Assembly: GCF_947500985.1 (NCBI RefSeq)
Contig: NZ_CANMTX010000003.1
Span: 124,001 to 188,000 of the forward strand
Direction: 5' to 3'
From: an uncultured Maribacter sp.
Lineage (GTDB): Bacteria > Bacteroidota > Bacteroidia > Flavobacteriales > Flavobacteriaceae
Length of the DNA stretch: 64,000 bases
The position numbers were made by a program, and so were the translations under genes. Below the pieces are notes generated by a model. It did no database searches. It was given only the letters and a program-made list of their open reading frames with translations, and was not told where the DNA came from. Each line of letters starts with the position of its first letter. The stretch's first letter is position 1. Positions 44,648 through 52,699 of the stretch are shown here, in pieces.

Positions 44648-46636
44648 ATGAAATTTAAAGTAGTATCAGACTTCAAACCCACTGGTGATCAGCCAAATGC
44701 CATTAAAGAATTGGTAAAAGGTATAAACGAGAAGGAAAAATATCAGACATTATTAGGTGTAACCGGTTCTGGCAAAACATTTACGGTAGCCAATGTAATA
44801 GAAGAAGTACAAAAACCGACGCTATTATTAGCGCACAACAAAACCTTGGCAGCCCAGTTATATTCCGAGTTCAAGCAATTTTTTCCTGATAATGCGGTGG
44901 AGTATTTTGTATCTTACTACGACTATTACCAACCTGAGGCGTTTATCCCAACAAGTGGTGTTTACATTGAAAAAGATCTTTCTATTAATGAAGATATTGA
45001 GAAATTACGTCTAAGTACTACCTCTTCGCTACTTTCAGGTAGACGAGATGTCATTGTTATTGCTTCAGTTTCTTGCTTGTACGGTATTGGTAACCCCGTT
45101 GAATTTCAGAAAAATGTCATCTCCATAAAAAAAGATCAAGTTATTGCTAGAACTAAACTTATGCATCTCTTGGTGCAATCGCTATATTCTAGAACTATGG
45201 CGGAGTTCAAGAACGGTAATTTCAGGGTAAAAGGTGACGTTGTAGACGTTTTTCCTAGTTATGCCGACCATGCGTATAGAATTCACTTTTTTGGCGATGA
45301 AATTGAAGAAATAGAAGCTTTTGACCCATTTAATAATAATATTATAGAAGTTTACGAGACACTTACTATTTACCCAGCAAATATGTTTGTGACCTCTAAA
45401 GATGTTTTACAAAATGCAATTCATAGCATACAAGATGATTTAGTTAAACAGATAGACTACTTTAAAGATATTGCGAAGCCGCTAGAAGCAAAAAGATTAG
45501 AAGAACGTACCAATTTTGATTTAGAAATGATACGCGAACTTGGGTATTGCTCAGGTATAGAAAACTACTCTAGATATTTAGATGGTCGTGAGCCAGGCAC
45601 TAGACCTTTCTGCTTGTTAGATTATTTTCCCGATGATTATTTAATGGTAATAGATGAGAGTCACGTTACAATACCTCAGGTACATGCCATGTATGGCGGT
45701 GACCGTTCTAGAAAAGTAAACTTGGTTGATTACGGTTTTCGTTTACCGGCGGCGATGGACAATAGACCATTAAAGTTTGAAGAGTTCGAAGCGTTACAAA
45801 ATCAAGTTTTATATGTAAGTGCTACGCCCGCAGATTACGAAATGCAATTGAGTCAAGGTGTATATGTCGAGCAAGTGATTAGACCAACCGGACTTCTAGA
45901 TCCCATAATTGAGGTAAGACCGAGCTTGAACCAAATTGATGATTTAGTAGAAGAAATTCAAATTCGTGTTGAAAAAGATGAGCGGACTTTAGTCACCACC
46001 TTGACAAAAAGAATGGCAGAAGAGTTGGCTAAATATATGGACAGAATCAATATTCGGTGTAGATATATTCATAGTGATGTTGACACTTTAGAGCGTGTAG
46101 AAATCATGCAAGATTTGCGAAAGGGAATATTTGATGTGCTTATCGGAGTGAATTTATTACGTGAAGGATTAGACTTACCAGAGGTTTCTTTAGTGGTTAT
46201 TTTAGATGCCGACAAAGAAGGATTTTTACGTAGCAATAGATCGTTAACACAGACAGTTGGTAGAGCTGCAAGAAACTTAAATGGACGTGCAATTATGTAC
46301 GCAGATAAGATTACGGCGAGTATGCAAAAAACTATCGACGAAACAAATTACAGAAGGCAAAAACAGATACAATATAACACAGACCATAACCTAACGCCGA
46401 AAGCTTTGAACAAGAGTTTGGACAGTGTACTTTCTAAGAATTCAGTCTCTACATATCACTTTATAAAAGAGGAATTGAGAGCTGCCGAACCAGACATGGA
46501 TTATCTTACAAAAGAGCAAATTGAAAAGCTCATAAAAGACAAAAGAAAGGCGATGGAAAAAGCTGCTAAAGAATTAGATTTTATGCAAGCAGCGAAATTA
46601 AGAGACGAAATAAAGTCATTGCAAGAACAAGAATAA
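44648..46636 (+). CDS. uvrB: Excinuclease ABC subunit B
   Basis: This 662-residue DNA repair helicase-like subunit loads at UvrA-marked damage and recruits UvrC for incision. Walker A is GVTGSGKT (37-44). The DNA-clamping hairpin follows in YYDYYQPEAFIP, helicase motif II appears as VIDESH and motif VI as QTVGRAARN. The C-terminal UVR domain (KAAKELDFMQAAKLRDEI) binds UvrC. The length is normal. It lies between surface-protein genes and an M20 peptidase, with no other repair gene nearby, and 59 bases separate it from the upstream T9SS gene, so independent transcription is likely. Confidence 0.97.
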   Translation: MKFKVVSDFKPTGDQPNAIKELVKGINEKEKYQTLLGVTGSGKTFTVANVIEEVQKPTLLLAHNKTLAAQLYSEFKQFFPDNAVEYFVSYYDYYQPEAFIPTSGVYIEKDLSINEDIEKLRLSTTSSLLSGRRDVIVIASVSCLYGIGNPVEFQKNVISIKKDQVIARTKLMHLLVQSLYSRTMAEFKNGNFRVKGDVVDVFPSYADHAYRIHFFGDEIEEIEAFDPFNNNIIEVYETLTIYPANMFVTSKDVLQNAIHSIQDDLVKQIDYFKDIAKPLEAKRLEERTNFDLEMIRELGYCSGIENYSRYLDGREPGTRPFCLLDYFPDDYLMVIDESHVTIPQVHAMYGGDRSRKVNLVDYGFRLPAAMDNRPLKFEEFEALQNQVLYVSATPADYEMQLSQGVYVEQVIRPTGLLDPIIEVRPSLNQIDDLVEEIQIRVEKDERTLVTTLTKRMAEELAKYMDRINIRCRYIHSDVDTLERVEIMQDLRKGIFDVLIGVNLLREGLDLPEVSLVVILDADKEGFLRSNRSLTQTVGRAARNLNGRAIMYADKITASMQKTIDETNYRRQKQIQYNTDHNLTPKALNKSLDSVLSKNSVSTYHFIKEELRAAEPDMDYLTKEQIEKLIKDKRKAMEKAAKELDFMQAAKLRDEIKSLQEQE

Positions 46637-46771
46637 GTCAAGTTTAGGCAAAATTAACCAAAATAGAAGTTAGATATATTTAAACTTTACTTAAAATTAC
46701 ATAAAATACTGAATAATAATTATTTAAATAAAATTTTTAGATAAGACTAAATCATATAATTTCTATATAAA

Positions 46772-48298
46772 ATGAAAAATTTAGTGAATTTATTGCTTAT
46801 TGCAGTATGTATAAGCAGTAGCCTAAATAGCTTTTCACAGAAGTTAAAAAGCGATGACATTAGATTAATGGTCGATGAAAATTTCATAACCGCTTCTACG
46901 AATTTACATCATTTTTTAAGATTACCAAATGACGGTAATTTTCCCGAACAAATTGAAAATAATAAAGCATGGTGCGATAGTGTTTTTAAGAGTTTAAAAT
47001 TCAAAACACAGACCATAATTACCGAAGGTGCACCCCTACTCTTTGCCGAGAAAATTTTTCATAAAAACAGAAAGAGTATTTTATTTTATTTACAAATTGA
47101 CGGGCAACCTGTCGACCGTTCTGAGTGGTCTCAAAACGATCCTTTTGATCCCGTTTTCAAGACCTTAAAAAATGGAGAATGGACAACGGAAGAATTTGAT
47201 TCTAATCAAAAAAATATACCCGATGATCTTAGAATTTTTGCAAGATCTGCATCCGATTCTAAAGGTCCGGCGATGTCATTAATTTCAGCGCTGAATATTT
47301 TAGAAGAACAACGTATCACTCCAGAATACAACATAAAAGTAATCATGGATTTTCAAGAAGAACTTGGCTCACCAGATTTACCAAAAGCTGTTCTTAAAAA
47401 TAAAAGCCTCTTACAATCAGAAATGCTTTTGATAATGGACGGCACTAGACATCTTTCTAATTTACCAACTTTGACATATGGCGCCAGAGGTATTACTACA
47501 GCAACAATTACAGTTTTTGGTTCGACCGATGCATTGCATAGCGGTCAGTATGGAAATTATGCACCAAACCCAGTTTTTAAGGCAGCACAATTAATAAGTA
47601 GTTTTAAAGATGAAAAAGGCATAGTTCAAATTACTGGGTTTTATGATGGTGTTCATTTATCTGAACGCGATAAAGAACTACTTAATTCTATACCAGAAAA
47701 TATAGACAGTCTAAATTTGAGACTAGGCATTGCCAACTCTGAAGAAGTTGCAGACACGTATCAAGAAGCGTTGCAGTTTCCTTCTTTAAATATTAGAGGC
47801 TTAAAAGCAGGATGGACAGGTAAGGAAGTCCGCACATTAATACCTGAAGAAGTTATCATTGAAATAGATATGCGATTAGTACCTGAAACGCCCGGGGAAA
47901 GACAAATAGAATTACTACGGGCTCATATTAAAGAAGAGGGGTTTTACATCGTGGACTCTATACCAACCAAAGAAGAAAGAGCAACTTACCCTAAACTCGT
48001 GTCTCTCGATTACAGAATTGGCTCAAAACCATTTAGAACAGAAATGGATAGTTCAATCGGTAAGTTTTTAAATTCGGCTTTAACTAAAGTGTTTGGTAAT
48101 ACAATAATAAATATGAGAACTACCGGCGGATCCCAACCCATGGCACCATTTTTAGAAGCATTGAATATACCTGCAGTATCTATTCGAATTCCTAACCCAG
48201 ATAATAACATACATGCCCCTAATGAAAATCTAAGAATGGGGAATTATAAGGAGGGTATAATTTCATGCATTGCGGTATTGACCGAAAAACTACCATAA
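46772..48298 (+). CDS. Exported M20-family metallopeptidase with altered first metal ligand
   Basis: This 508-residue exported peptidase (signal ending near SFSQ, 23) belongs to the M20 family (carboxypeptidase, dipeptidase, deacylase). Expected ligands appear: Asp110 in IDGQPVD, the bridging Asp162 in ARSASDSKGP, catalytic Glu196 and ligand Glu197 in DFQEELGSP, Asp223 in IMDGT, and His481 in NIHAPNE. The first ligand, normally His in H-x-D, is Gln108 here (LQIDGQPVD). The dimerisation/lid domain lies at about 235-400. It should cleave dipeptides or N-acyl amino acids in the periplasm, unless the Gln lowers activity. Confidence 0.87.
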   Translation: MKNLVNLLLIAVCISSSLNSFSQKLKSDDIRLMVDENFITASTNLHHFLRLPNDGNFPEQIENNKAWCDSVFKSLKFKTQTIITEGAPLLFAEKIFHKNRKSILFYLQIDGQPVDRSEWSQNDPFDPVFKTLKNGEWTTEEFDSNQKNIPDDLRIFARSASDSKGPAMSLISALNILEEQRITPEYNIKVIMDFQEELGSPDLPKAVLKNKSLLQSEMLLIMDGTRHLSNLPTLTYGARGITTATITVFGSTDALHSGQYGNYAPNPVFKAAQLISSFKDEKGIVQITGFYDGVHLSERDKELLNSIPENIDSLNLRLGIANSEEVADTYQEALQFPSLNIRGLKAGWTGKEVRTLIPEEVIIEIDMRLVPETPGERQIELLRAHIKEEGFYIVDSIPTKEERATYPKLVSLDYRIGSKPFRTEMDSSIGKFLNSALTKVFGNTIINMRTTGGSQPMAPFLEALNIPAVSIRIPNPDNNIHAPNENLRMGNYKEGIISCIAVLTEKLP

Positions 48299-48301
48299 AA
48301 A

Positions 48302-48327
48302 AAGTGCTTTGATTTCTCAAAGCACTT
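48302..48327 (-). terminator. Intrinsic terminator of hsp20
   Basis: An 11-bp perfect stem (48302-48312 with 48317-48327) closes a 4-base loop. The run of A on the plus-strand 5' side gives a U tract on the minus strand, so it ends the hsp20 transcript. It may also block M20-peptidase readthrough. Confidence 0.82.
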
Positions 48328-48371
48328 AACTAAACAACTCAAACCAACCTAAAAAACCTACTAATCAAAAC

Positions 48372-48797
48372 TTACTTTAATTCAATCATTCTTTTTGGCT
48401 TTGGTAAAGCCTCTTCTTTTTTCGGAATATTAAATTTTAAAATTCCGCCTTCATAAGTTGCTTCTATTTTATCTGTTGCAACCGTATCTGGTAAAGTAAA
48501 TGCCCTTTTGAAAGAAGATATACTAAATTCTTTACGAGTGAAATTTTCTCTCACCTCTTCACTTTCTTCATTGATTTCTGCTGAAATAGATAACACCGTA
48601 TCGTCAATTTCAATCTTAAAATCATCCTTCACCCTACCCGGCACAAAAAGCTCTAATTCAAAATTTGAATCGCTTTCTTTAATATTTACAGCCGGTACTG
48701 CAGCACGCGCATTTTCAGTTCCTCCAAACCAATCTGGTTTAAAAATTTCATTCATAAAAGCTGGGAACAATACTTCATTTTTCTTTGTTAAACTCAT
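48372..48797 (-). CDS. Small heat shock protein (Hsp20/alpha-crystallin)
   Basis: This 141-residue chaperone binds unfolding proteins and keeps them soluble. The alpha-crystallin domain spans about 35-130: FELELFVPGRVKDDFKIEID (43-62), then EEVRENFTRKEFSISSFKRA and FTLPDTVATDKIEATYEGGI. The family A-x-x-x-G-x-L motif appears as ATYEGGILKFNIPK, followed by KRMIEL as the C-terminal anchor. A 33-base inverted repeat lies upstream at 48877-48909 in the gap shared with the divergent DUF2254 gene and may be a control site. Confidence 0.94.
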   Translation of the reverse strand: MSLTKKNEVLFPAFMNEIFKPDWFGGTENARAAVPAVNIKESDSNFELELFVPGRVKDDFKIEIDDTVLSISAEINEESEEVRENFTRKEFSISSFKRAFTLPDTVATDKIEATYEGGILKFNIPKKEEALPKPKRMIELK

Positions 48798-48876
48798 AAT
48801 CTTATTTTTTAAATAAATTAATTTTATAGCCGATATGAATAGAACAAATCATGTACCACTCAAATAAATACGCCAT

Positions 48877-48909
48877 AATGACATATTTTATATTTATAAA
48901 AATGTCATT
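48877..48909. promoter_or_regulatory. 33-bp inverted repeat in the hsp20/DUF2254 divergent region
   Basis: Arms AATGACAT-a-TTTTATA and TATAAAA-ATGTCATT are complementary over 15 positions with one bulged A and a 2-base centre. A third TGTCA half site follows at 48911-48915 in TTTTGTCAC. The position, about 80 bases upstream of hsp20, suits a dimeric regulator; a cruciform or transcript hairpin is the alternative. Confidence 0.55.
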
Positions 48910-48984
48910 TTGTCACTTTTAATCTATACGAGCCTGTAATTTTAGCATATCAGCCGTTTTTCCATAACCACAATCACTAGATTT

Positions 48985-50271
48985 ATGGATAGAATTTTTA
49001 AAATGGACAGACTAACCAACTTTATAGACCACATTCAATCTAGAATTGCTTTTTTTCCCACAGTAATCTCCTTGGGCGGATTGCTAACGGCTTTTTTAAT
49101 GATTTATCTGGAACAAAAAGACATTTCCGCACATATCATGGAAATTGCTCCAGCTTTGGTTATTGATGACACAGATACAGCTAAGACAATTCTAAGCACT
49201 CTTATAGGTGGTTTAATTTCATTGACCGTATTTAGTTTTTCAATGGTAATGGTATTACTAAATCAAGCATCAAGTAATTTTTCACCAAGAGTGTTACCTG
49301 GTATTGTATCAGACCAAAAACATCAAATTGTACTAGGTCTCTATATCGGCACAATTCTATATAATATTTTCATATTTATCTCCATAGAACCTACTAAAGA
49401 CAACTATCAAACACCAGGCTTCTCGGTACTGGCAGGAATTATTTTAGTAGTAGGCTGTTTAGCAGCATTTATCTATTTTATTCATCATATCTCTCAAGCG
49501 ATACAAGTAGGCAATATTTTAACCGCAATTCATTCTAGAACAAAATCTGAAATAAGATCAATTGTAAAAGACCAAGAAAAAAAAACTTTAGTATTTCCTG
49601 ATCAAGAACATTGGGAAGCGTATGAAATTACCGAAACCGGATATTTCTACGGAATTTTAAACGATAATTTACTCGAGATATGTAAAGAGAACTCGATGAG
49701 AATAAAAATTCAATTACATAAGGGACAGTTTATTTTAGATGGCACTATTGGATTTAAAACTGAAAAACCTTTAGATAATGATTTAAAAGAAAAAATTATA
49801 AGCAACTTACTTTTTAGTCACGAAGAGCTCATTGGAGAAAATTACATCTATGGTTTTAGACAAATATCAGAAATTGGAGTGAAAGCCATGTCACCAGGTA
49901 TAAACGACCCAGGCACGGCTTTAAACACTATTGACTACTTAACCTCGCTCTTCTTAGATTTAATACGTAAAGCAGACTTTGAATACCTTACCGATGATGA
50001 TGGTGAAAATTGGGCACTTATTAGAAGTTCAAAATTTTCAGAAGTGTTATTTAATGTAATGGCAACGTACAGACTTTATTGCAAACATGATATTACTGTT
50101 ATGAGAAAACTGATGCACATGCTAAAGACTCTTAAAAATCACGTGATAAATTCTAATCAACTAGAAATCATAGAAGCAGAAATCGATGAATTAAGAGCAG
50201 ACGCAAACAGTAATATCGAGAACAAAAGAGACCTTGGTCAATTGGATGCCGACTTTATATCTTGGTCTTAA
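48985..50271 (+). CDS. DUF2254 family membrane protein
   Basis: This 428-residue inner-membrane protein of the DUF2254 family has four hydrophobic segments in the first 185 residues (about 22-42, 68-92, 113-133 and 142-165), with LSTLIGGLISLTVFSFSMVM and FSPRVLPGIVSDQKHQIVLG as the family pattern. A large cytoplasmic domain follows, including GFRQISEIGVKAMSPGINDP (about 291-310), the most conserved part. The function is unknown. The start is the ATG at 48985; another in-frame ATG 18 bases on is possible. The last 4 bases overlap the convergent gene's stop codon. Confidence 0.85.
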   Translation: MDRIFKMDRLTNFIDHIQSRIAFFPTVISLGGLLTAFLMIYLEQKDISAHIMEIAPALVIDDTDTAKTILSTLIGGLISLTVFSFSMVMVLLNQASSNFSPRVLPGIVSDQKHQIVLGLYIGTILYNIFIFISIEPTKDNYQTPGFSVLAGIILVVGCLAAFIYFIHHISQAIQVGNILTAIHSRTKSEIRSIVKDQEKKTLVFPDQEHWEAYEITETGYFYGILNDNLLEICKENSMRIKIQLHKGQFILDGTIGFKTEKPLDNDLKEKIISNLLFSHEELIGENYIYGFRQISEIGVKAMSPGINDPGTALNTIDYLTSLFLDLIRKADFEYLTDDDGENWALIRSSKFSEVLFNVMATYRLYCKHDITVMRKLMHMLKTLKNHVINSNQLEIIEAEIDELRADANSNIENKRDLGQLDADFISWS

Positions 50272-50669
50272 TTATAATGTGCCTTGAAAATAGAAATTAA
50301 CACTTCTGGCGGCACTATTTTATTAGGGTATTTATGCATTATAGAAAGTACTTGCTGAATTGCACCTGGTGGCAACCCCATATTTAAACCAATATCAAAA
50401 ATTCTTTTGACCTCATTGATATCTTGATCATCATCTACATTCATTAGCAATATGAGCCTATGAAATTGTAATAACCGTTCTGATTGTGATTTAGGAATTA
50501 TATGTTCAACGTTAGAAGTAAAGAGACTATCAAAAGTCTTTTTACTTACCTCTAATTGCTGGGCAACCGAAAAAAGAAAATCATACTCAGATTCTTTCAC
50601 CTCGTTATTGACTTTCGCAAACGAAATCATTTCTGATAAAATACTCAATTTTTCTTTAGTCGTAGGCAT
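50268..50669 (-). CDS. TerB-like small helical protein
   Basis: This 133-residue cytoplasmic protein is all-helical by pattern, resembling the TerB / tellurite-resistance-like fold: MISFAKVNNEVKESEYDFLF early, then RLLQFHRLILLMNVDDDQDI and VKRIFDIGLNMGLPPGAIQQ. The acidic DDDQD at its centre is reminiscent of the metal site in TerB. I took the ATG at 50669 because five extra codons from a TTG look unrelated. No other ter genes are present, so a role in tellurite resistance is not implied. The similarity is by pattern only. Confidence 0.65.
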   Translation of the reverse strand: MPTTKEKLSILSEMISFAKVNNEVKESEYDFLFSVAQQLEVSKKTFDSLFTSNVEHIIPKSQSERLLQFHRLILLMNVDDDQDINEVKRIFDIGLNMGLPPGAIQQVLSIMHKYPNKIVPPEVLISIFKAHYN

Positions 50670-51010
50670 ATTCTTACGTAACAAATTGATATTCAGCTGC
50701 TACATATTTTTAACGTAAAAGTCAGCTGTTTTATTTCATATAAATCAATTTAACTAGAGTATAAAGTTACACCTGATAAAAAAATTAATATAAATGTTAA
50801 CTATAAGTATGAGTTTAGTTTTTACTAAGGTGTCACCTAGAATTAGCCTGCTAAAATTTTCACTTCATAAACTATACTAGTAAGATGCATATATTCTGCA
50901 TCGAAATTGAAATTTAATAACTTAGATTTAGATAAAACCGACCTATTAACAAGGTACATCAACCAACAGGTCATATTTTTATAATAACTTGCAGTCCTTA
51001 AATTTGTGTT
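50670..51010. other. Intergenic region, divergent promoters expected
   Basis: These 341 A+T-rich bases lie between the divergent TerB-like and DUF1456 genes. A TAAATTTG box at 50999-51006 fits the -7 consensus, but ends only 4 bases before the DUF1456 ATG, so a leaderless transcript or chance match is possible. No small gene or hairpin is convincing. Confidence 0.35.
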
Positions 51011-51388
51011 ATGACAAATAATGATATACTTAAAAAACTAAGAGTAGCCTTAAAATTCCGTGATGACCAAATCGTTGATATTTTGCAGCTTGTAGATTTT
51101 AAAATTTCTAAAAGTGAATTAGGTGCATTTTTCAGAAATGAAGACCACCCTAACTATATGGAATGCGGTGATCAAGTGTTACGTAATTTTTTAAATGGTT
51201 TGGTTATTCATCTGCGTGGCACAAAAGATGCCCCTAAAATACCAGGAGAAGTTCTATTGGCTATGTCTACCAGCACCAAAAGACCTACTCAACAAAACAA
51301 TGAAAGAAAAGATTTTAAAACAAAACAGATGAATAAGGTAGATACTGCCGTTAGCTCTGTGAAGTATAAAAACAAGAAAAAATCTTAA
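51011..51388 (+). CDS. DUF1456 family protein (YehS-like)
   Basis: This 125-residue cytoplasmic protein carries two tandem copies of the DUF1456 unit: LKKLRVALKFRDDQIVDILQ (8-27) and QVLRNFLNGLVIHLRGTKD (54-72). Each is a short helical pair with the conserved L-R-x-A-L/F-x-F pattern. The tail is basic and low in complexity (KQMNKVDTAV then KYKNKKKS). The function of the family is not known. The stop codon lies inside the left arm of a 17-bp terminator hairpin. Confidence 0.86.
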   Translation: MTNNDILKKLRVALKFRDDQIVDILQLVDFKISKSELGAFFRNEDHPNYMECGDQVLRNFLNGLVIHLRGTKDAPKIPGEVLLAMSTSTKRPTQQNNERKDFKTKQMNKVDTAVSSVKYKNKKKS

Positions 51389-51414
51389 TACACCTCTGTG
51401 TATTAAGATTTTTT
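51377..51414. terminator. Bidirectional intrinsic terminator
   Basis: A perfect 17-bp stem (51377-51393 with 51398-51414) has a 4-base loop and A6/T6 ends. It contains the DUF1456 stop codon and serves both the plus-strand gene and the minus-strand gene at 51432. Confidence 0.9.
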
Positions 51415-51431
51415 ATGGCATAATTAAATAA

Positions 51432-51767
51432 TTAAGCCTCTATTCGTACAGGAATGGTGTATACTTTACCTTCCTCTACGTCTGCCAAATTAACCTTCTG
51501 ATAGTTCAATTTGGCTTTGACAAAACTTTCCATTTTATCAAATTTTGTACTTACAGATAATACGACAATTTCACCATCTGCATTTAAGGTAAAACGTACC
51601 TGTGCAGTTAAATCGTTGTGTTCTTCAGAAAAGTTATTCTCCGTTAGCATTTCTGAAATCTGCGTTGAAAGATTTTTAGAAGGATTTTCACCTTTTACAT
51701 CGTTAGCTAATACATTACCTGTTGCAAGTAGCATTGCAGCTACGACTACTAAACTTAATTTTCTCAT
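51432..51767 (-). CDS. Small secreted protein, paralogue of the one at 52133
   Basis: This 111-residue exported protein has a signal peptide MRKLSLVVVAAMLLATGNVLA (21 residues, cleavage after VLA). The mature part shows a helix (LSTQISEMLTENNFSEEH) followed by strands LTAQVRFTLNADGEIVVLSV, a second helix (KMESFVKAKLNYQKV) and VYTIPVRIEA at the end. The helix-strand-helix-strand order resembles the C-terminal domain of TonB or related periplasmic folds (inference). Its partner at 52133-52468 has the same length and the same layout. Both are on the minus strand with separate terminators, so they are transcribed apart. The function is unknown. Confidence 0.72.
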   Translation of the reverse strand: MRKLSLVVVAAMLLATGNVLANDVKGENPSKNLSTQISEMLTENNFSEEHNDLTAQVRFTLNADGEIVVLSVSTKFDKMESFVKAKLNYQKVNLADVEEGKVYTIPVRIEA

Positions 51768-52132
51768 GACTTTTTGTTTTTTACTTCAGTTTTTCTGAAG
51801 TATGATTAATAATTGATTGATGATGAATTACTAAAAAGACGATTGTAAAATGATAATGTTACAATTTGCACTCAGTTTAACATCTCTTTAATACTAATTC
51901 CTCAATTATACACCCCAAATTTAGAAATACAAGTCGCTAAAAAAACATAGATTATAAGTCTTAACCATTATTTCATTTCGGTAACTTAAAATACAGATTG
52001 CAACCATTTATAATTACCATAAATTAAAACTGCAGATACAATAAATATGTATTTATATAAATGTGTCTTGGTTTTTAAACAAAAAAAGAACGCTGTATAA
52101 GCGTTCTTTTTTTACTGTATATATTAAATCTG
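51768..52132. other. Gap between two paralogous small genes
   Basis: These 365 A+T-rich bases hold a 7-bp stem-loop at 51783-51801 (ACTTCAG arms, 5-base loop) in the leader of the downstream gene and the terminator of the upstream gene at 52081-52113. In between I see no gene. Confidence 0.5.
52081..52113. terminator. Bidirectional intrinsic terminator
   Basis: A perfect 14-bp stem (52081-52094 with 52100-52113) has arms AAAAAAAGAACGCT and its complement and a 5-base loop. It ends the minus-strand small-protein transcript from 52133. Confidence 0.9.
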
Positions 52133-52468
52133 TTATTCAGCTATTTCTATCGGTATAACATAAACTAAATCTTTATTACCAGGTGTGAGATTTTGAAAAT
52201 CAATACCATCCTTTAAAAAATGTTTTAAATTCTCATTATTAGAATTTACCGAAAGTAATCTATAAACACCATCATCAGCTAAAGCTATTTTAACTTCAGC
52301 TTTTGCTCCTCTTATATTATCAGGTATCTCTTGATCTGCGAGCATATCATGAATTTGGGCGGTAATAATTTCCGTGCCCCTATCTTTTTCTGACTCTTTA
52401 TCATGGGCTGTTACAGTACCAATTGAAAGAGCCAAAATTGCGATTAAAAAAATCTTAACTTTTTTCAT
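52133..52468 (-). CDS. Small secreted protein, paralogue of the one at 51432
   Basis: This 111-residue exported protein has a signal peptide (MKKVKIFLIAILALSIGTVTA, 21 residues). The mature chain follows the same plan as its neighbour: a helix (TEIITAQIHDMLADQ), strands (AEVKIALADDGVYRLLSVNS), a helix (NENLKHFLKDGIDFQNL) and a final strand VYVIPIEIAE. Shared positions include the Q-I-x-x-M-L helix, V-x-(F/I)-x-L-x-x-D-G and V-Y-x-I-P-(V/I)-x-I near the end. I used the ATG at 52468; an upstream TTG would add 12 residues ahead of the normal leader. The function is unknown. Confidence 0.72.
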   Translation of the reverse strand: MKKVKIFLIAILALSIGTVTAHDKESEKDRGTEIITAQIHDMLADQEIPDNIRGAKAEVKIALADDGVYRLLSVNSNNENLKHFLKDGIDFQNLTPGNKDLVYVIPIEIAE

Positions 52469-52646
52469 ACTATATATTTTAAAGGTTTGAAAACATACGC
52501 ACATATTACGTATACCACAAAATAACGCATTTAAAATATTAATATGATAATTTTAACATCTATTTAATATTATATTAATAAAATATGCAGATTTTAATAC
52601 TATAAACTACATTTTCAATAATACCAAGAGCTGTATGGGTAAAAAA

Positions 52647-52674
52647 AAAGACCACTCCTTTCGGAGTAGTCTTT
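52647..52674 (-). terminator. Intrinsic terminator of sucC
   Basis: A 12-bp stem (52647-52658 with 52663-52674) is perfect on the minus strand, allowing one G-U pair. On the minus strand it is followed by a U run copied from the A tract at 52641-52649. It lies 26 bases after the sucC stop. Confidence 0.88.
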
Positions 52675-52699
52675 ATATACTTCTATAAGTGAATTGGTT

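Noticed and set aside
48508-48816. Open plus-strand frame opposite hsp20
   Set aside because: Low-complexity serine-rich product with no family pattern; hsp20 on the minus strand explains the region.
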